Below, piece after piece: positions 11,181 through 64,000 of a DNA stretch of 64,000 bases. The stretch's first letter is position 1; every line of letters begins with the position of its first letter. This stretch comes from Eublepharis macularius. Its lineage: Eukaryota > Chordata > Lepidosauria > Squamata > Eublepharidae. The DNA lies in the NCBI RefSeq assembly GCF_028583425.1, contig NC_072798.1, positions 7,690,501 to 7,754,500 of the forward strand, read 5' to 3'. The notes beneath the pieces are model-generated. The model did not search any database, was not told the origin of the DNA, and was given only the letters and a program-made list of their open reading frames with translations. The translations under genes and the position numbers were made by a program.

Positions 11181-12904
11181 AGATGTGTCTTTGAGCCATG
11201 CAAGAAAGGTTGGGAGCGAAATCTCAGTGCAACTGCATAATCAAACAAAATGGCAGGATTTGCTTCTAAAACGGGCACTGGCTTATATTTGTTACCCAGA
11301 GCAGCGGGAGGCTACATCTCAGATTTAAAACTAAGAAATAGCAGTTTGGAACCGATCAGCTAGTATAAGCAGAGGCATTTCTACACGCACTTCAGAAGTC
11401 CAGTTTTCTAACCTTTCTATAGATCAGCTACCCCTGGTATCCGTTCAGTAAAGAGGCAATTAAGGGACACAGATTTTTTTGGGGGGGGGGGACTGCAAAC
11501 AAGAAGAGTGGTCTCTCTCACACTCACAAATGAGCAGAAGTTTCTACAGCAAGGTCTTTGTGTCCAAGCTAAAAAAATGATATAATTTTTTGCAGCAGAT
11601 AAAATACAATGGGAGCCATCAAAGAGCCAAGCTTCACCAACACGCAGAGCCAGCGATCAAAGAACCAGTATAAGACAGCCCATCAGCGTAACTAAAATTA
11701 TACAACTTAACATTACTGGGTAATTGACATGTTGATTCATAATCCCTGAAGTTTCTAGTGCCCAAACACTGGTCGTTGCGAGTGCTTTATTAGAAGGGGC
11801 ACATGAGGGGTCTTACAATAATAAACATATAGAGGAGTGCCCTGTGTAATTCTTTCAGTGCACAGGCATAAATCCGTACATGGTTTGCACTTGGATTCCT
11901 GGCAGCTGTTCCCATCTCTCGTTGCCCTTTCTGTAAAGCACCCCAAAGCAGCTCTTTAGCCTCATAAAAATCTTTTGCTTTTCACCCTCTTCACTGTACT
12001 GGTTGTTCCAACATCCGATTCCCCACCATGAGCCATATTTGGTTCTGCACTAAAGCCAGAGGTAGCAGACCCCAGCAATTCAAGAACGTGCCTCGTATCT
12101 TCCTGGTGGAGTGTCTAAAAGAGGGAGAGAAGCCGGGGCTGGGGAATAGGATTCTATGGCCCCTTTCCAGCTCCCTGATCCTTCCGTTCACTCTTGCTGC
12201 AGGCTTTGGACAGATCTCCGAGGACAAAGCCTCTCCAAGAAATGCCCTGCCAACCCCTTTACACCAGATTTAAAGCTACTTCTGAAGCTCTGTACAGAAA
12301 ACTCTTGGGATGCAGGTAAGGGCAATGAAAACTCAGGCTTAGAGGGCATCACTGGCTCGCCATTTTGCAATTCAGAGAAAGAACTTGCATGCATGAGCCG
12401 GTTCAGGATGGTCGGGCATCAAATTCCCTGCACTTGCAAAACTATAGTGTAAGCACAGGATCCAGCTGTTTGTGTTATTCATCCATCACGAGTCGTTCGT
12501 CCAGCGGGAAAAGATCGTATCGGCTGCTTGAAGCAAAAGTTCTTTCCAGTGAACAGATCAGAAAACATAATTCTTCGGGCTTCTAAACGTTGTCAATTCA
12601 GATATCATGACTGCAGCATAACCGAGTTTATGCGCATGCTCCTCAAAACAGACAAAAAGAGCAGGAAAGCCAAAATCTTACCTAAGGGCCATGTACACAT
12701 TGCTGTAGATCTATCAGCCTAAGGAACTGCATGGACAATTCCCCATCCAGAGAGAGAGACACATGCAGAAGACTGTTTTGATGTGTGTATGTCCACTACA
12801 GGGCCCTTGACTTTTATATAAGAGATACAAATAGTTCATCGGTTTTGCCATTAGGAACACCACATACACTGCATTCTACCAGGAAGAACTGCTCCAAGAA
12901 AATC
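11181..12904. other. Gap between the PODXL and MKLN1 transcripts
   Basis: No exon, RNA gene or clear repeat is seen, apart from a G run at 11469-11491. Small open frames here are not protein-like. Confidence 0.4.
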
Positions 12905-12928
12905 TCGACACGCTCGGTATAGATTTTT

Positions 12929-12934
12929 TTTATT
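12929..12934 (-). promoter_or_regulatory. MKLN1: Candidate distal MKLN1 polyadenylation signal
   Basis: AATAAA on the - strand in an A-rich context, followed downstream by a GU/U-rich stretch (gcgtgtcgagattttcttgg). The sequence just upstream on the - strand (13000-13300) is repeat-free and UTR-like. Confidence 0.4.
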
Positions 12935-13992
12935 AACAAAAAAAAAGGAACTGAACAAAATACATTCTCTCTCCATATATACATTACATACAGTGTAATT
13001 CTACATCAGTAAATAGCTCTCGCGTCACTACTCCAAACTTATCTTTCCATACTTCCATCTTTCGGGAATCAAAATGATTTGCCTTGCAGCCCCGGTAGGA
13101 GGGAGAAGGCAGAGGGATATCAGCGCTGCAGGCGGAGAACAGGAAAAAATCTAAAGCTGCTGCAGCATGGAAGGACGTGCTATACAACAGTTCTTGAGAC
13201 TCCACATAAAGAGGAGCTGTTCTGAACATCAGCTACTAAATTCCACCCACTCCTGACAACACGACTCAAGGAACAATTCGGCTCCTTTTCAGTGTGCAAT
13301 ACCAGTCACACGTGAGTCATTAAATGCTGCCATCCAGGTATCTTGCAGTGGAGGCTACCAAACGAGGCTTCCATTTTAGCGGCAGCTGCTGCCCCGGAAG
13401 GTAGATGATGCAGTCAAAGGGCAACAAAGGAAAAGGAAGGCCAAGAAAACAAGAAGCTGGGCAAGTCTGACCTGCAAGGGCCCAATCCACTAGAAAGCTC
13501 TGCGACACAAGCTCCGTGGAAAGGAACAGGTCACCAAAGATCGCACATGAAAACATCTTGGGTTGACTGTGCTTCCTGGTCAGCGAGTGCACGGGGGTCC
13601 CATTTAGGTTTCATGCCTCTGGAATCAAAACATTTTGGGCCAGCCCTGAGGCTGGTCCAAATCCATTGCCTCAGTTCAGGCAAGCGTGTTCATTTGGCAG
13701 ACACCCCCCACAAGCCACGGCAGGGATTCCTGACTGACCACAGAGGGACACTGAGGCTTACATTGCTGCCCTGTGCAGGGTTATGTAGGACTCAGACTAA
13801 AGTGACTCTGCATACGATCACACTAAGTCAATCAACATGGAGGAACAATTCATAGGCAGCATCCTGATTCAAGAGAACATTTGCTGCTTGCCACCAGTTT
13901 GGGGAGGGAATTTCCCTACACCTTTCATTACACCGCTTGGGGGAAGGATGTCAAAGGCAGCAAAGATAAATCCAAGGAAGTGTATATAGGCA

Positions 13993-14075
13993 AGAAATGG
14001 TACTAAGTTTTATATGCAGGGGGCTGGACTAGATGGCCCTTGGGATCCCTTCCAGCTCTATGTTTATACCCCTTT
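13993..14075 (+). repeat. CR1 3' tail fragment
   Basis: agggggctggactagatggc and ccttccagctctatg match the terminal part of CR1. Confidence 0.8.
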
Positions 14076-14831
14076 GGGGTTTCCTGCAAAATAATAATAG
14101 GCATGTCAGTCTGGTCACGGTGTTGAGAACCCCTTCTCCCCATCTCAGTCTCCAGCTTCTAGGTTTTCCTGGGGAGAAATAAGGAAGGCTAAAAGACATG
14201 TTTACGCTTGCAATATTAAATAAGTGTCTCATGATGTCCTCTCTTGGGGGGGCGGGGGAAGACTGGTCCTAATCTAGGCACGGTGTTAAGTCTCTGCTAT
14301 CAGCATCAACACCAACAGGGGTGAGAACGCTTTGGATCGGCAGCAGATCCCGTACTTTGCATATGCGAGGTCCCTGGTCCTATCGCCAACATCTCCAGTT
14401 AGAGAGAGGGAGGAGAAAGAGAGAGAGGATGCTGGGAATTGGTCTTTCCAAGCCAGGCACACCAACCTGAGCAGACAGTATTGGGTGAGAAAGGCCAGTG
14501 GTCTGACTTGGCCGCAGATTTTACGTGGGTTTTATCAGCGCTGCAGCAATGATGCCGTGTTTCGAGAGCTGTAGCATCCCTTATTTTTTAGGCAGGGCCA
14601 CAGATTAAAAAAAAAAAAGAGTCCACAGTCATTCAATGGCTGCTGGGTAGAAAACCAAACGCTGAACCTTTTTTGTGTGTGAGGCCGCTGGTAGATATTG
14701 CCAGAAAGTGCAACCCGCTTGTCAACTTGGTGTCCAGTTAGATCAGCATCAAACCTAGAAAAGCACACAACTAGGACTTCTGCTTTAAACGGGGGTTCCT
14801 CTAATGCTTATTCGATGCCAAATGGACAAAT

Positions 14832-15126
14832 AGGCCTTTTTTGCATGGGCGATTTTTGCGGCTTTGGGCTCCACACCTCTTTGGGTTTTCTTCCAAATTC
14901 CAGACGGTTAACTCCCCTTCAGATTTCAGTGCGGCGTTTCAAGAGTTCCCTTCCAAGTTTTCTGCCTGCATCTTTTTCTTTTTCTTTGCACTGCGAGAAA
15001 ATTCGGAAGAGAACCCTTGAAACGTCGCACTGAAATCTGAAGGGGAGTTAACCGTCTGGAATTTGGAAGAAAACCCAAAGAGGCGTGGAGCCCAAAGCAG
15101 CAAAAATCACCCATGCAAAAAAGGCT
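14832..15126. mobile_element. Fold-back MITE in the putative MKLN1 3' UTR
   Basis: The arms of about 120 bp are near-perfect inverted copies: ggccttttttgcatgggcga at the left end pairs with the right end, and agacggttaactccccttca occurs in both orientations. A short unpaired spacer with a pyrimidine tract lies at about 14955-15000. Confidence 0.8.
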
Positions 15127-16391
15127 GTACAAAGTTTGAAATCTTTCTCCTTTTGCTACAGTGCTTGTTTCTACAAGCCCTGGAGAGCTCATTTCCCCTT
15201 TTAAACAAGAGACGTTCCAGATGCAGGGTTGGTGGCCCACGTTTTGCCACCTTGGCAGCACTCAGCTGAACTTAACTTGAAAAATCAGATTTCGGTCCTA
15301 CATACAAAGACTCCGTCCCATTTAGCCTGCTTCTCTTCTCTGTACCTACATTGCCTCAAGCCTCAGCCCCTTCGTAAGGATCCCCCAGTCCACCCCAACT
15401 CCCTTTCCTGCCGGGACCCGCTTTTCCCACTAGGCCTCCTTTATGTCTTTTATCTTGCAACCATCATGAATCTTGTGACATCACAGAAGGTCAGCCAATG
15501 GCAGGTTAGGATTGGAATAACGCAGGCAACATCCAGGATAGAGAAGTTCCCACATCCCGGCCTTGAACCAAAAGGCTCCTTCGTGCCTCCAGTTTTTCCT
15601 CAGGCATTCCAGGGTAGAAGAGCTTTGCCCAAGGAACATGATGCTTTCAAGACGGAGCAGTGGCGGCTTCGTTAAAACTGGACCGATCAGACTGAAAGGT
15701 ACCTCAAGCTCAGCATCTAAGGAGGAGGCGAGGCATCCCTTGTCCATCCATGAGAGCCAGAAATTTGCTGCAGGTTGGATGAATTTAAGCAAAAATAGTG
15801 CAAAGGGAAAGAGGACTTTATTCGTTATTGGCAGGCATGTATGATGTGCCCCCAAGGCTCTTAACACCACCAGCAACCCGAGAGGATTTGATTATATCCA
15901 GGGGAAATCATTTCATGCCTTTCTTCTTCTTTGACCCTCCACAACCAGTCATGTTAGCCTCTATCCATGCAGCCAACTCACGGCCAAACACGATTTGCCG
16001 AATCATTAACCACAATTTCATAGCACCCATTTTACATGAGGTCGGAAGACCCACAGCGTTGTTTAATAGAGAAGGCGATTCGCTCCAGACAAAAAGCTCC
16101 ATGCCTCGGCCACCACAATGGGTCACCAGGGCCAGAAATTGAATAGGCCAACGGTGGGCCCCACGTTGCCTTCTCGGCCCCAGCTGAGTTTGGAGTCGCT
16201 ATTCTCTTTCATTTCCCTGCTTGTATCACACGAGAAAGTTCCCCTCCCACGCAAAGAGGGGAGTTCTGTTAGGTACGGTGGAGGACACCCAGTCACTGAT
16301 CCAGGTTGAGCTTCGGAACCCCAACTCCAAACTCCAATCACGGCAGATCAGTCTTCATTGCCAGTGTATAGCAGCCAAGTCAACTTAAACG

Positions 16392-16771
16392 TAGGGCTTT
16401 TTTCCTGGGAAAAGAGGTGGTGGAATTCAGTGGGTTGCCAGCACAGGGGGCAACTCTTGGCGGGAGGTGGTGCCCCTGGTACCACATGTGCATGCCCAAA
16501 GTGCACGCATGCTCCCAGGGCCAATTGACGTCACTTTGGGTCAGCTGGAACAAGGGTGGAGTTTTTAAAAGTTGAAATCACCCTCAGCGAAAATGGTCAC
16601 ATGGCTGGTGGCCCCACCCCCTGATCTCCAGACAGAGGGGAGTTTAGATTGCCCTCCGCACCACTCCAATCTAAACTGTGGAGATCAGGGGGTGGGGCCA
16701 CCAGCCATGTGACCATTTTCAAGAGGTTCCGGAACTCCGTTCCCCCGCATTCCCCCTGAAAAAAAGCCCTG
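16392..16771. mobile_element. Non-autonomous hAT element, 380 bp
   Basis: The termini are TAGGGCTTTTTT and, inverted, CAGGGCTTTTTT. They are flanked by 8 bp target duplications with one mismatch (cttaaacg at 16384-16391, cttaaatg at 16772-16779), the hAT hallmark. An internal hairpin (gatcagggggtggggccacc and its inverse) fills the right half. No transposase is encoded. Confidence 0.85.
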
Positions 16772-17009
16772 CTTAAATGTGTTTGAGATAAAAATGGGAA
16801 AGCAGAGGGCTGTCAGGTTCCACCCCCACTCAGATACTTCATGTAAAACTTCAGGGCTAGTCTAGCAGGGGTGGGGTAGTAGGGAAAGGTACAAAGGTTT
16901 TCACAGCCTGAGTGCTGCTGCTGAGGCTCTGGTTGCTTTGGAGGGCTCCAAGTGGGGCACGCGAACTCTTCTTGCTCCCAGTGCCAGCGCGTGCCCTCCG
17001 AAGTGCCAG

Positions 17010-17222
17010 AGTCCCAGATGTTGTAGCTTAGTGGGAGAACTTAGGCTTCGCATATAGAAAGACCCAGATTCAGTCCCCAGCACCCCCAGTTAAAACCCTC
17101 AGGTAGGAGGTGGAGTGAAAGGCTTCTACGAGAGACCCCGGGGGAGCTGGGCTAATCTGAAAAATACTGACCTAGACGGCCTGACGGTCTGATCCGGTAT
17201 AAGGCAGCTTCATACGTGTTCA
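17010..17222 (+). repeat. tRNA-derived SINE
   Basis: The tRNA-like head has an A box (tagcttagtgggagaac) and a B box (gattcagtcc), followed by the family tail cggtataaggcagcttcata. It is the opposite orientation of the copies at 32722 and 41085. It is a SINE, not a functional tRNA gene. Confidence 0.75.
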
Positions 17223-19104
17223 TTTAACTCCCACCCCACCCCTGCTGGCAGGAGTCAAGCCTATTTGATCACTTTTTCAGGAGCGTCAGCCCATGATCAA
17301 TACACAGGCCAACACTCTTTGGCACACTGGTAGTGCTCAAGCCAGAAGAAAGGCTGCCATGGGTCAGGCGTTGTCCCTGGGCCGTAACTCGCCTACCTTT
17401 GGGCTGATCACAGGGTACTAGCATACATATATCCCCTTGTCAGTGAAAAGTCATCCTTCAGTTTTCTGCTAGCCTTTCTCGACTCGCATTTTCTGATAAG
17501 CATGGCAGGATAGTACCATATGATGCAGAGAGATCTTAACAGACTCCGTGACCAGATATTGCGGGGCATGAAAACAGTCTCAACTGGAAAGCCGTTCCAA
17601 GCCTCCTCGGAGGAAGAGCTGGCCAAATCCTTCAGGCTGAACTGAAAAGGCCCCGTGTCCTCCCCCCACCCCATCGCATAATTATGCTTTATTGGCACAG
17701 CTATTTCATCATATTTGTCCAGCTGTCCAAATCCATTCATGTCAACCAAACACTCAACTATCGAGTTCATTTAAAAGAATCCTTGCTTGAAAAAAAAAAC
17801 CCGGGCCTCACACAAAGCATCCAAAAAGAATTATGGTTTTTAAATGCAGCGTTTAAGGGGTGTAATTTCACCACCCCCTGATCAGCCCATTGTCAAATTC
17901 CACAGATCTGCTTAATCCAGATTCTCTGCCCGCTTGTCTGGTATAGCTCACTGGGCCCGACTCTCCCGTCTCCGAGACATTTAAGAAATTGCTGGTTTCT
18001 CAAGGCATTGTTGAGAGACCTAAAACGTGTCAACTAATAACTTGGCCGAGCAATTACAGGCCATCACCATTTTGTGTGCCTCCCATTTCTTTCCAGAGGG
18101 TCCCTGCAGGAGTTCTTGCAAAGCAGCGCTTGACAATTAAACCTCTACAAGGTGGTTTGCTCTCCAGGCTTCATTGGCTTTTGTTTCTAAAAATGCAAGC
18201 CGTACAGCGCCCAATCTAACGCTTTATCATTTCTGGCCTTCACCGCTAAAAGGGTGGGGCGGGGAGTTATGCCTGAAATCAAAGGAATTTTTTCCGATAC
18301 ACACACAAATCGTTTCAGGAGCCAGGATCGTGAAGGTGCAAATTGCCAGCGACGGAAGAGTGCAGAACGGAGCTCACTCCAGAGGTATATGCTTCAGCGG
18401 CATCAGTTGTGGAGCCCGGCCCCAGCAGGTTCAAAGGCCCATTTTGTTTTCTTGAAAGAATGAGTTTAATGTGCCAGAGCTGAAAACATGGAACAAGGGC
18501 AAGCGGCAGGTACACAAAATGGTGCGACGCCGAGCTCGGAGGAAAAATCTCTCTCCTGAGCACACTTTCATGCTACCCACAAACCCAAGGCTGCCCGGCC
18601 AGCGGTCTCAGGGGGGCAGGGATGAAACTCCAGGCAACAGTGGAGGAGCCACCTAGGCAGCCTTAGGGACCGACTCCTGCAAGCTCCTTCCTTGCTCCCT
18701 GAAGCCATCCTTCCGCCTAAAGAGCCTTCCTCCAACTTCGGTGGCTCTTCAGTGGGTGCAAAGCTTCAAACTGTACTGAGAGAGTAGCAGGAAACAGACA
18801 TTGTTCTTGTACACGATCCCTGGGAATAGGACCCTTTCTGAACAGGGCAGGCAAGGGAGGGGAAGGCGAGCTTAACCTGGCGCAGCTTTCCTTCCCGGAA
18901 CTGGAGTCACACTGTTCTTTCCTTGGCACTGTCCAGAGGTTCTCCCCGAGGGCCTCCCCATCATAGAAAACGTTGCAGGAGAAGGATCTTGGGAACGTCC
19001 TCCAGGTGTTATAGATCCAGAGGAGTTAGCCGTGTTAGTCTAGTAGCAAAATAGTAAAAAGTCCACTAGCACCTTTAAGACTAACCAACTTTACTGAGGC
19101 ATAA

Positions 19105-19309
19105 GCTTTCGAGAACCACAGCTCTCTTCGTCAGATGCATCGTCAGCTTTTGAGAACCACAGCTCTCTTCGTCAGATGCATCGCCAGCTTTTGAGAACCA
19201 CAGCTCTCTTCGTCAGGTGCATCGCCAGCTTTTGAGAACCACAGCTCTCTTCGTCAGGTGCATCGTCAGCTTTTGAGAACCACAGCTCTCTTCGTCAGGT
19301 GTATCGCCA
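19105..19309. repeat. Five-unit 41 bp tandem array of the ribozyme-like core
   Basis: The units start at 19105, 19146, 19187, 19228 and 19269, exactly 41 bp apart. Each has gagaaccacagctctcttcg and tcaggtgcat/tcagatgcat. On the - strand each unit contains CUGACGA or a close variant. Units two to five have GAAA changed to AAAA. Confidence 0.85.
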
Positions 19310-19334
19310 GCTGTGGTTCTCGAAAGCTGACGAT

Positions 19335-19374
19335 GCATCTGACGAAGAGAGCTGTGGTTCTCGAAAGCTTATGC
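19335..19374 (+). ncRNA. Putative minimal hammerhead ribozyme motif, intact core
   Basis: GCAT (stem I), CTGACGA, a bulged A, the hairpin GAGAGC/GTTCTC, GAAA, GC, TT (cleavage position expected after the second T), then ATGC (stem I partner). All conserved core positions of a hammerhead are present. Stem III is only a palindromic AGCT, as in dimeric hammerheads of Penelope-like elements. Folding and activity are inferred. Confidence 0.45.
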
Positions 19375-20108
19375 CTCAATAAAGTTAGTCTTAAAGGTGC
19401 TAGTGGACTTTTTACTATTTTCCAGGTATCGCATTCTTAAAGCCACATAGATACACCTTTCACCAGTCAATCTGAACGACATGTTTCTGGGAACCTTGCT
19501 GAGGTTATTTACATTCTGGGGGACTCTCCTGCACATTCCCTCACCAAATCTTTTACTAGGAGAAAAAGGAATCTGGAGGAAGGAATGAGCCATCATTTCT
19601 TTTCAACACGTATGTATACAGGTTAACGTTACTGAGAGCTCTTAAAATCCCTATCTAAAGGCAAATCTACACGAGCCTTTAAAGGGAACTGAATGCACCT
19701 TTAATGCATGCTTGGCCCCTCCAAACCACGTAACACAATAACCACAGTCCAAACCTGAGCTATGATATCCACACAGCCTGGAGGGCAGTGTTGGAATGGG
19801 ATTCCTCTGTGTCGCATTGTGTCTCACCTTGCCGACACTTCCAAGCTTGGGCTGGGGGCCAAGCCGGGAGTGGGAGATTTCCCCACTCATCACCAAGCAA
19901 CCAACAAGCACTGACATACGATTACATCTCCCGTATAACACGGCGAGCTCTTTGCGACCACCTGCTCTGACACAAATGACAACAGATATGCCCACAAATA
20001 TGCACATTTGCAAACTTTCATAGATCTGCCCGGGAGGGGTGTAAAAAAAAAAAAAAAGACTGGGAAAGAGTCTGCACATCCATCGGCTTTACACAATGGA
20101 ACAGCCCT

Positions 20109-20305
20109 GACCTGGATAGCCCAGGCTGGCCTGATCACATCACACCTCCGAAGCCGGGTCAGCCTTGGTTAGTGCTTGGATGGGAGACCGTGAAGGAGAT
20201 CCAGGGCCTCTGTGCAGAGGCAGACAACGGCAAGACACCTCTGTTCCGTCTCTTGCCTTGAAAACTGTACGGGGTCACCGTAAGTCGGCTGACACTTGAT
20301 GGCAC
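20109..20305 (+). repeat. 5S-rRNA-derived SINE
   Basis: The head resembles the 5S rRNA internal promoter (gccgggtcagccttggttag, tgcttggatgggagacc), followed by a shared 3' body (ggtcaccgtaagtcggctga). Similar copies, reversed, lie at 24062-24276 and 38064-38266. Confidence 0.85.
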
Positions 20306-20519
20306 AGTCCTCCTCCACCCCCACCGCACTGAAGCAGATCCAATGCCACCTCTGACAAAGGGCACAGCCAAGCATTCTCCACGCGTGAGTCATGGCGCGG
20401 ACCCTGATAGGTTCCAAGTGACTCTGAGAAACAACAGCCTACGGCAACACCCCGTAAAGATCAATTGACATGTTGCACATGCATGTCTGCTTCCTCTTAG
20501 AAAAAGCAGCTGGGGAGAG

Positions 20520-20735
20520 ATTTATTTATTTCATTCATACCCCACCTTTTTCCCCAATGAGGACCCAACTTACATCCTTCTCCTCTCCCCCATTTTATCC
20601 TTACCGCAACCATATGAGGTAGCTTAGGTCACCCAGCGAGCTTCCATGGTATGAGTGGTGATTCGAACCTGGGTCTCCCAGATCCTAGTCCGACGCCCTA
20701 ACCACCCTAACCACTACAGCCACAACTAGACTGGT
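20520..20735 (-). repeat. Sauria-type tRNA SINE
   Basis: Read on the - strand: a tRNA-like head (B box ggttcgaatcacc), then the body with gggtgacctaagctacctca and tail gggtatgaatgaaataaata. The + strand shows the A/T tail first. This family is widespread in squamates. Confidence 0.85.
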
Positions 20736-20949
20736 TCGAAGCAGAGAGATCTGGAGTGGAAGCAGCAGTTCTTAATTCCCTCCTTCCCCTACACACACAC
20801 AATGAAGAATGCCCATCCGTTCTTCTTGCCAGGAGACCTGGCATACTCTTACCTCTGCATACAAGAGCCTTTAGTTACGTATTTGAGTGCTGGGGAAGGA
20901 AGACGTGAAGTGGATAATCAACAGAAAAGCGGCAGGATGGCACACAGTG

Positions 20950-20951
<2 letters not shown>

Positions 20952-20985
<34 letters not shown>
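20952..20985. repeat. (AC)17 microsatellite
   Basis: An uninterrupted alternating A and C run. Confidence 0.95.
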
Positions 20986-20986
<1 letters not shown>

Positions 20987-21499
20987 AACCTTCTTCTGCC
21001 TCCCCCTCCCAAACTAGCTTTGGTGGCCTTCGGGAGGCTTTCATTACACACGTCTGTATCTCCGGTGTTACACCAGAGGGCCCTGGCTTCTTCAGGCTGA
21101 GAAGGCCGCAGGGCTGCGTTCTTTCACAGTCACACTGCAAACACAAGACCCGAGTCACCACACGTACAACACGCATGCACGCACACAATTGTCCGCACAT
21201 ACCCGCTGCCAGGTTGCACAAACATTGAAAAGCAAAGCTAAATATTGGCAAAGCAAGAACGGGGACAAAATCACAACCAAGCCATAAGCACAGTCCATCC
21301 CGTTCCACCCCCGCCCCTCGCCCCCCAGTTGTCATTCTCCACAGCTTCAGTCACACCCTGGGAGAACCTGTGAAGTATAAACAACGCAGACGAACACACC
21401 ATTTTGCTTTCTTCTTTTTGACGTTCATCAACTTTTTAAAAGTCAAGGTCAGAAAATATAGATTTTTTTTCTGTCAGAAGTACGTTAATTACTTTTTTC

Positions 21500-21505
21500 T
21501 TTATT
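21500..21505 (-). promoter_or_regulatory. MKLN1: Candidate proximal MKLN1 polyadenylation signal
   Basis: AATAAA on the - strand about 150 bp past the stop codon, in a setting of AT-rich sequence. Its use would make most of 12.9-21.5 kb intergenic. Confidence 0.35.
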
Positions 21506-21655
21506 AGCCTAATCCCATTTGGTTTTATCCATAAAGCCCCTTCCAAAGCCGGGTTTACTCTATTACTGCAGTTCACCAGTCACTCCAATCAATGCACAAA
21601 AAAAAAAAATTAAAAATACTGGAAGTAAAGTGTCCTTTTTTCCTCTGTTGCCCTG

Positions 21656-64000
<42,345 letters not shown>

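Larger units (their letters stand above)
19014..19421. repeat. Penelope-type repeat with an internal tandem array
   Basis: Outer sequence gatccagaggagttagccg and inverted arms (cacctttaagactaaccaac / its inverse). The centre is expanded by five 41 bp units (19105-19309) and then inverts. Flanks tccaggtgt and tccaggtat may be the target duplication. Confidence 0.75.
12905..21655 (-). other. MKLN1: Putative MKLN1 3' untranslated region, rich in inserted repeats
   Basis: No coding exon is seen between the MKLN1 stop and about 12.9 kb. If the distal AATAAA at 12934-12929 is used, the UTR is about 8.7 kb. It would contain a fold-back MITE (14832-15126), a hAT (16392-16771), a tRNA SINE (17010-17220), a Penelope-type repeat with tandem array (19014-19421), a 5S SINE (20109-20305) and a Sauria SINE (20520-20735). 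A proximal AATAAA 150 bp after the stop would give a very short UTR, so the extent is uncertain. Confidence 0.4.

Noticed and set aside
15229..15675. 148-codon open frame on the + strand
   Set aside because: Composition is not protein-like, it has no recognised domain, and it lies opposite another long frame in the MKLN1 3' region.
19105..19309. CRISPR-like regular repeats
   Set aside because: The 41 bp units are contiguous with no unique spacers, and the setting is a vertebrate retroelement.
19651..20079. 142-codon open frame on the - strand
   Set aside because: Includes a homopolymer F run and shows no family resemblance; chance open frame in the putative 3' UTR.
20109..20180. 5S rRNA gene
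   Set aside because: Only the promoter-like part is similar; the rest is the SINE body shared with 24062 and 38064.
20871..21335. 154-codon open frame on the - strand
   Set aside because: It is driven by the AC microsatellite (a VCVC run) and low-complexity sequence, with no splice context or family resemblance.

Overview
The window is vertebrate nuclear DNA, most likely from a squamate reptile and probably a lizard (gecko-like, though the species cannot be named from this). Genes are split into short exons with GT-AG introns. The interspersed repeats are reptilian: CR1 and L2-type LINE 3' ends, tRNA-derived SINEs of the Sauria type, 5S-rRNA-derived SINEs, Penelope-type repeats, and hAT and fold-back MITE DNA transposons. 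There is no prokaryotic gene structure, no CRISPR array and no virus-like gene.

Two protein-coding genes lie tail to tail. The + strand carries the last two coding exons of PODXL (podocalyxin, a CD34-family sialomucin): the membrane-spanning exon (1574-1741) and the cytoplasmic-tail exon (6358-6552), which ends in the PDZ ligand DTHL. A likely 4.6 kb 3' UTR runs to an AATAAA at 11158. The - strand carries the last ten coding exons of MKLN1 (muskelin), from 63205 down to the stop codon at 21656. They encode 453 residues covering the kelch-repeat propeller and the C-terminal tail of this CTLH/GID ubiquitin-ligase subunit. Its 3' UTR may extend to an AATAAA at 12934-12929, leaving about 1.7 kb between the two transcripts. 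The same convergent pair exists in mammals (human 7q32), so the synteny is old.

Region by region: 1-6357 is PODXL intron with a CR1 copy split by a MITE, and two further fold-back MITEs plus a very clean CpG-rich one at 5940-6119. 6358-11175 is the PODXL last exon and 3' UTR. 11176-12900 is the gap. 12905-21655 is the putative MKLN1 3' UTR, heavily invaded by repeats (a fold-back MITE, a 380 bp hAT, SINEs, and a Penelope-type element with a 41 bp tandem array). 21656-31000 holds six MKLN1 exons. 31000-44696 is a 13.7 kb intron. 44697-47729 holds three exons. 47730-63092 is a 15.4 kb intron with an intact hAT, a 678 bp fold-back Penelope-type element, SINEs, and L2-like and CR1 pieces. 63093-63205 is the most upstream MKLN1 exon present.

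The most interesting signals are not protein genes. Two distinct Penelope-type repeat families here contain what read as minimal hammerhead ribozyme cores: stem I, CUGANGA, hairpin II, GAAA, then NNUH and the other stem I strand. Several cores are intact and stem I shows a compensatory change between copies. MKLN1 also has a clear GC-AG intron (donor at 63092), and a possible unannotated exon lies 206 bp downstream of that donor.
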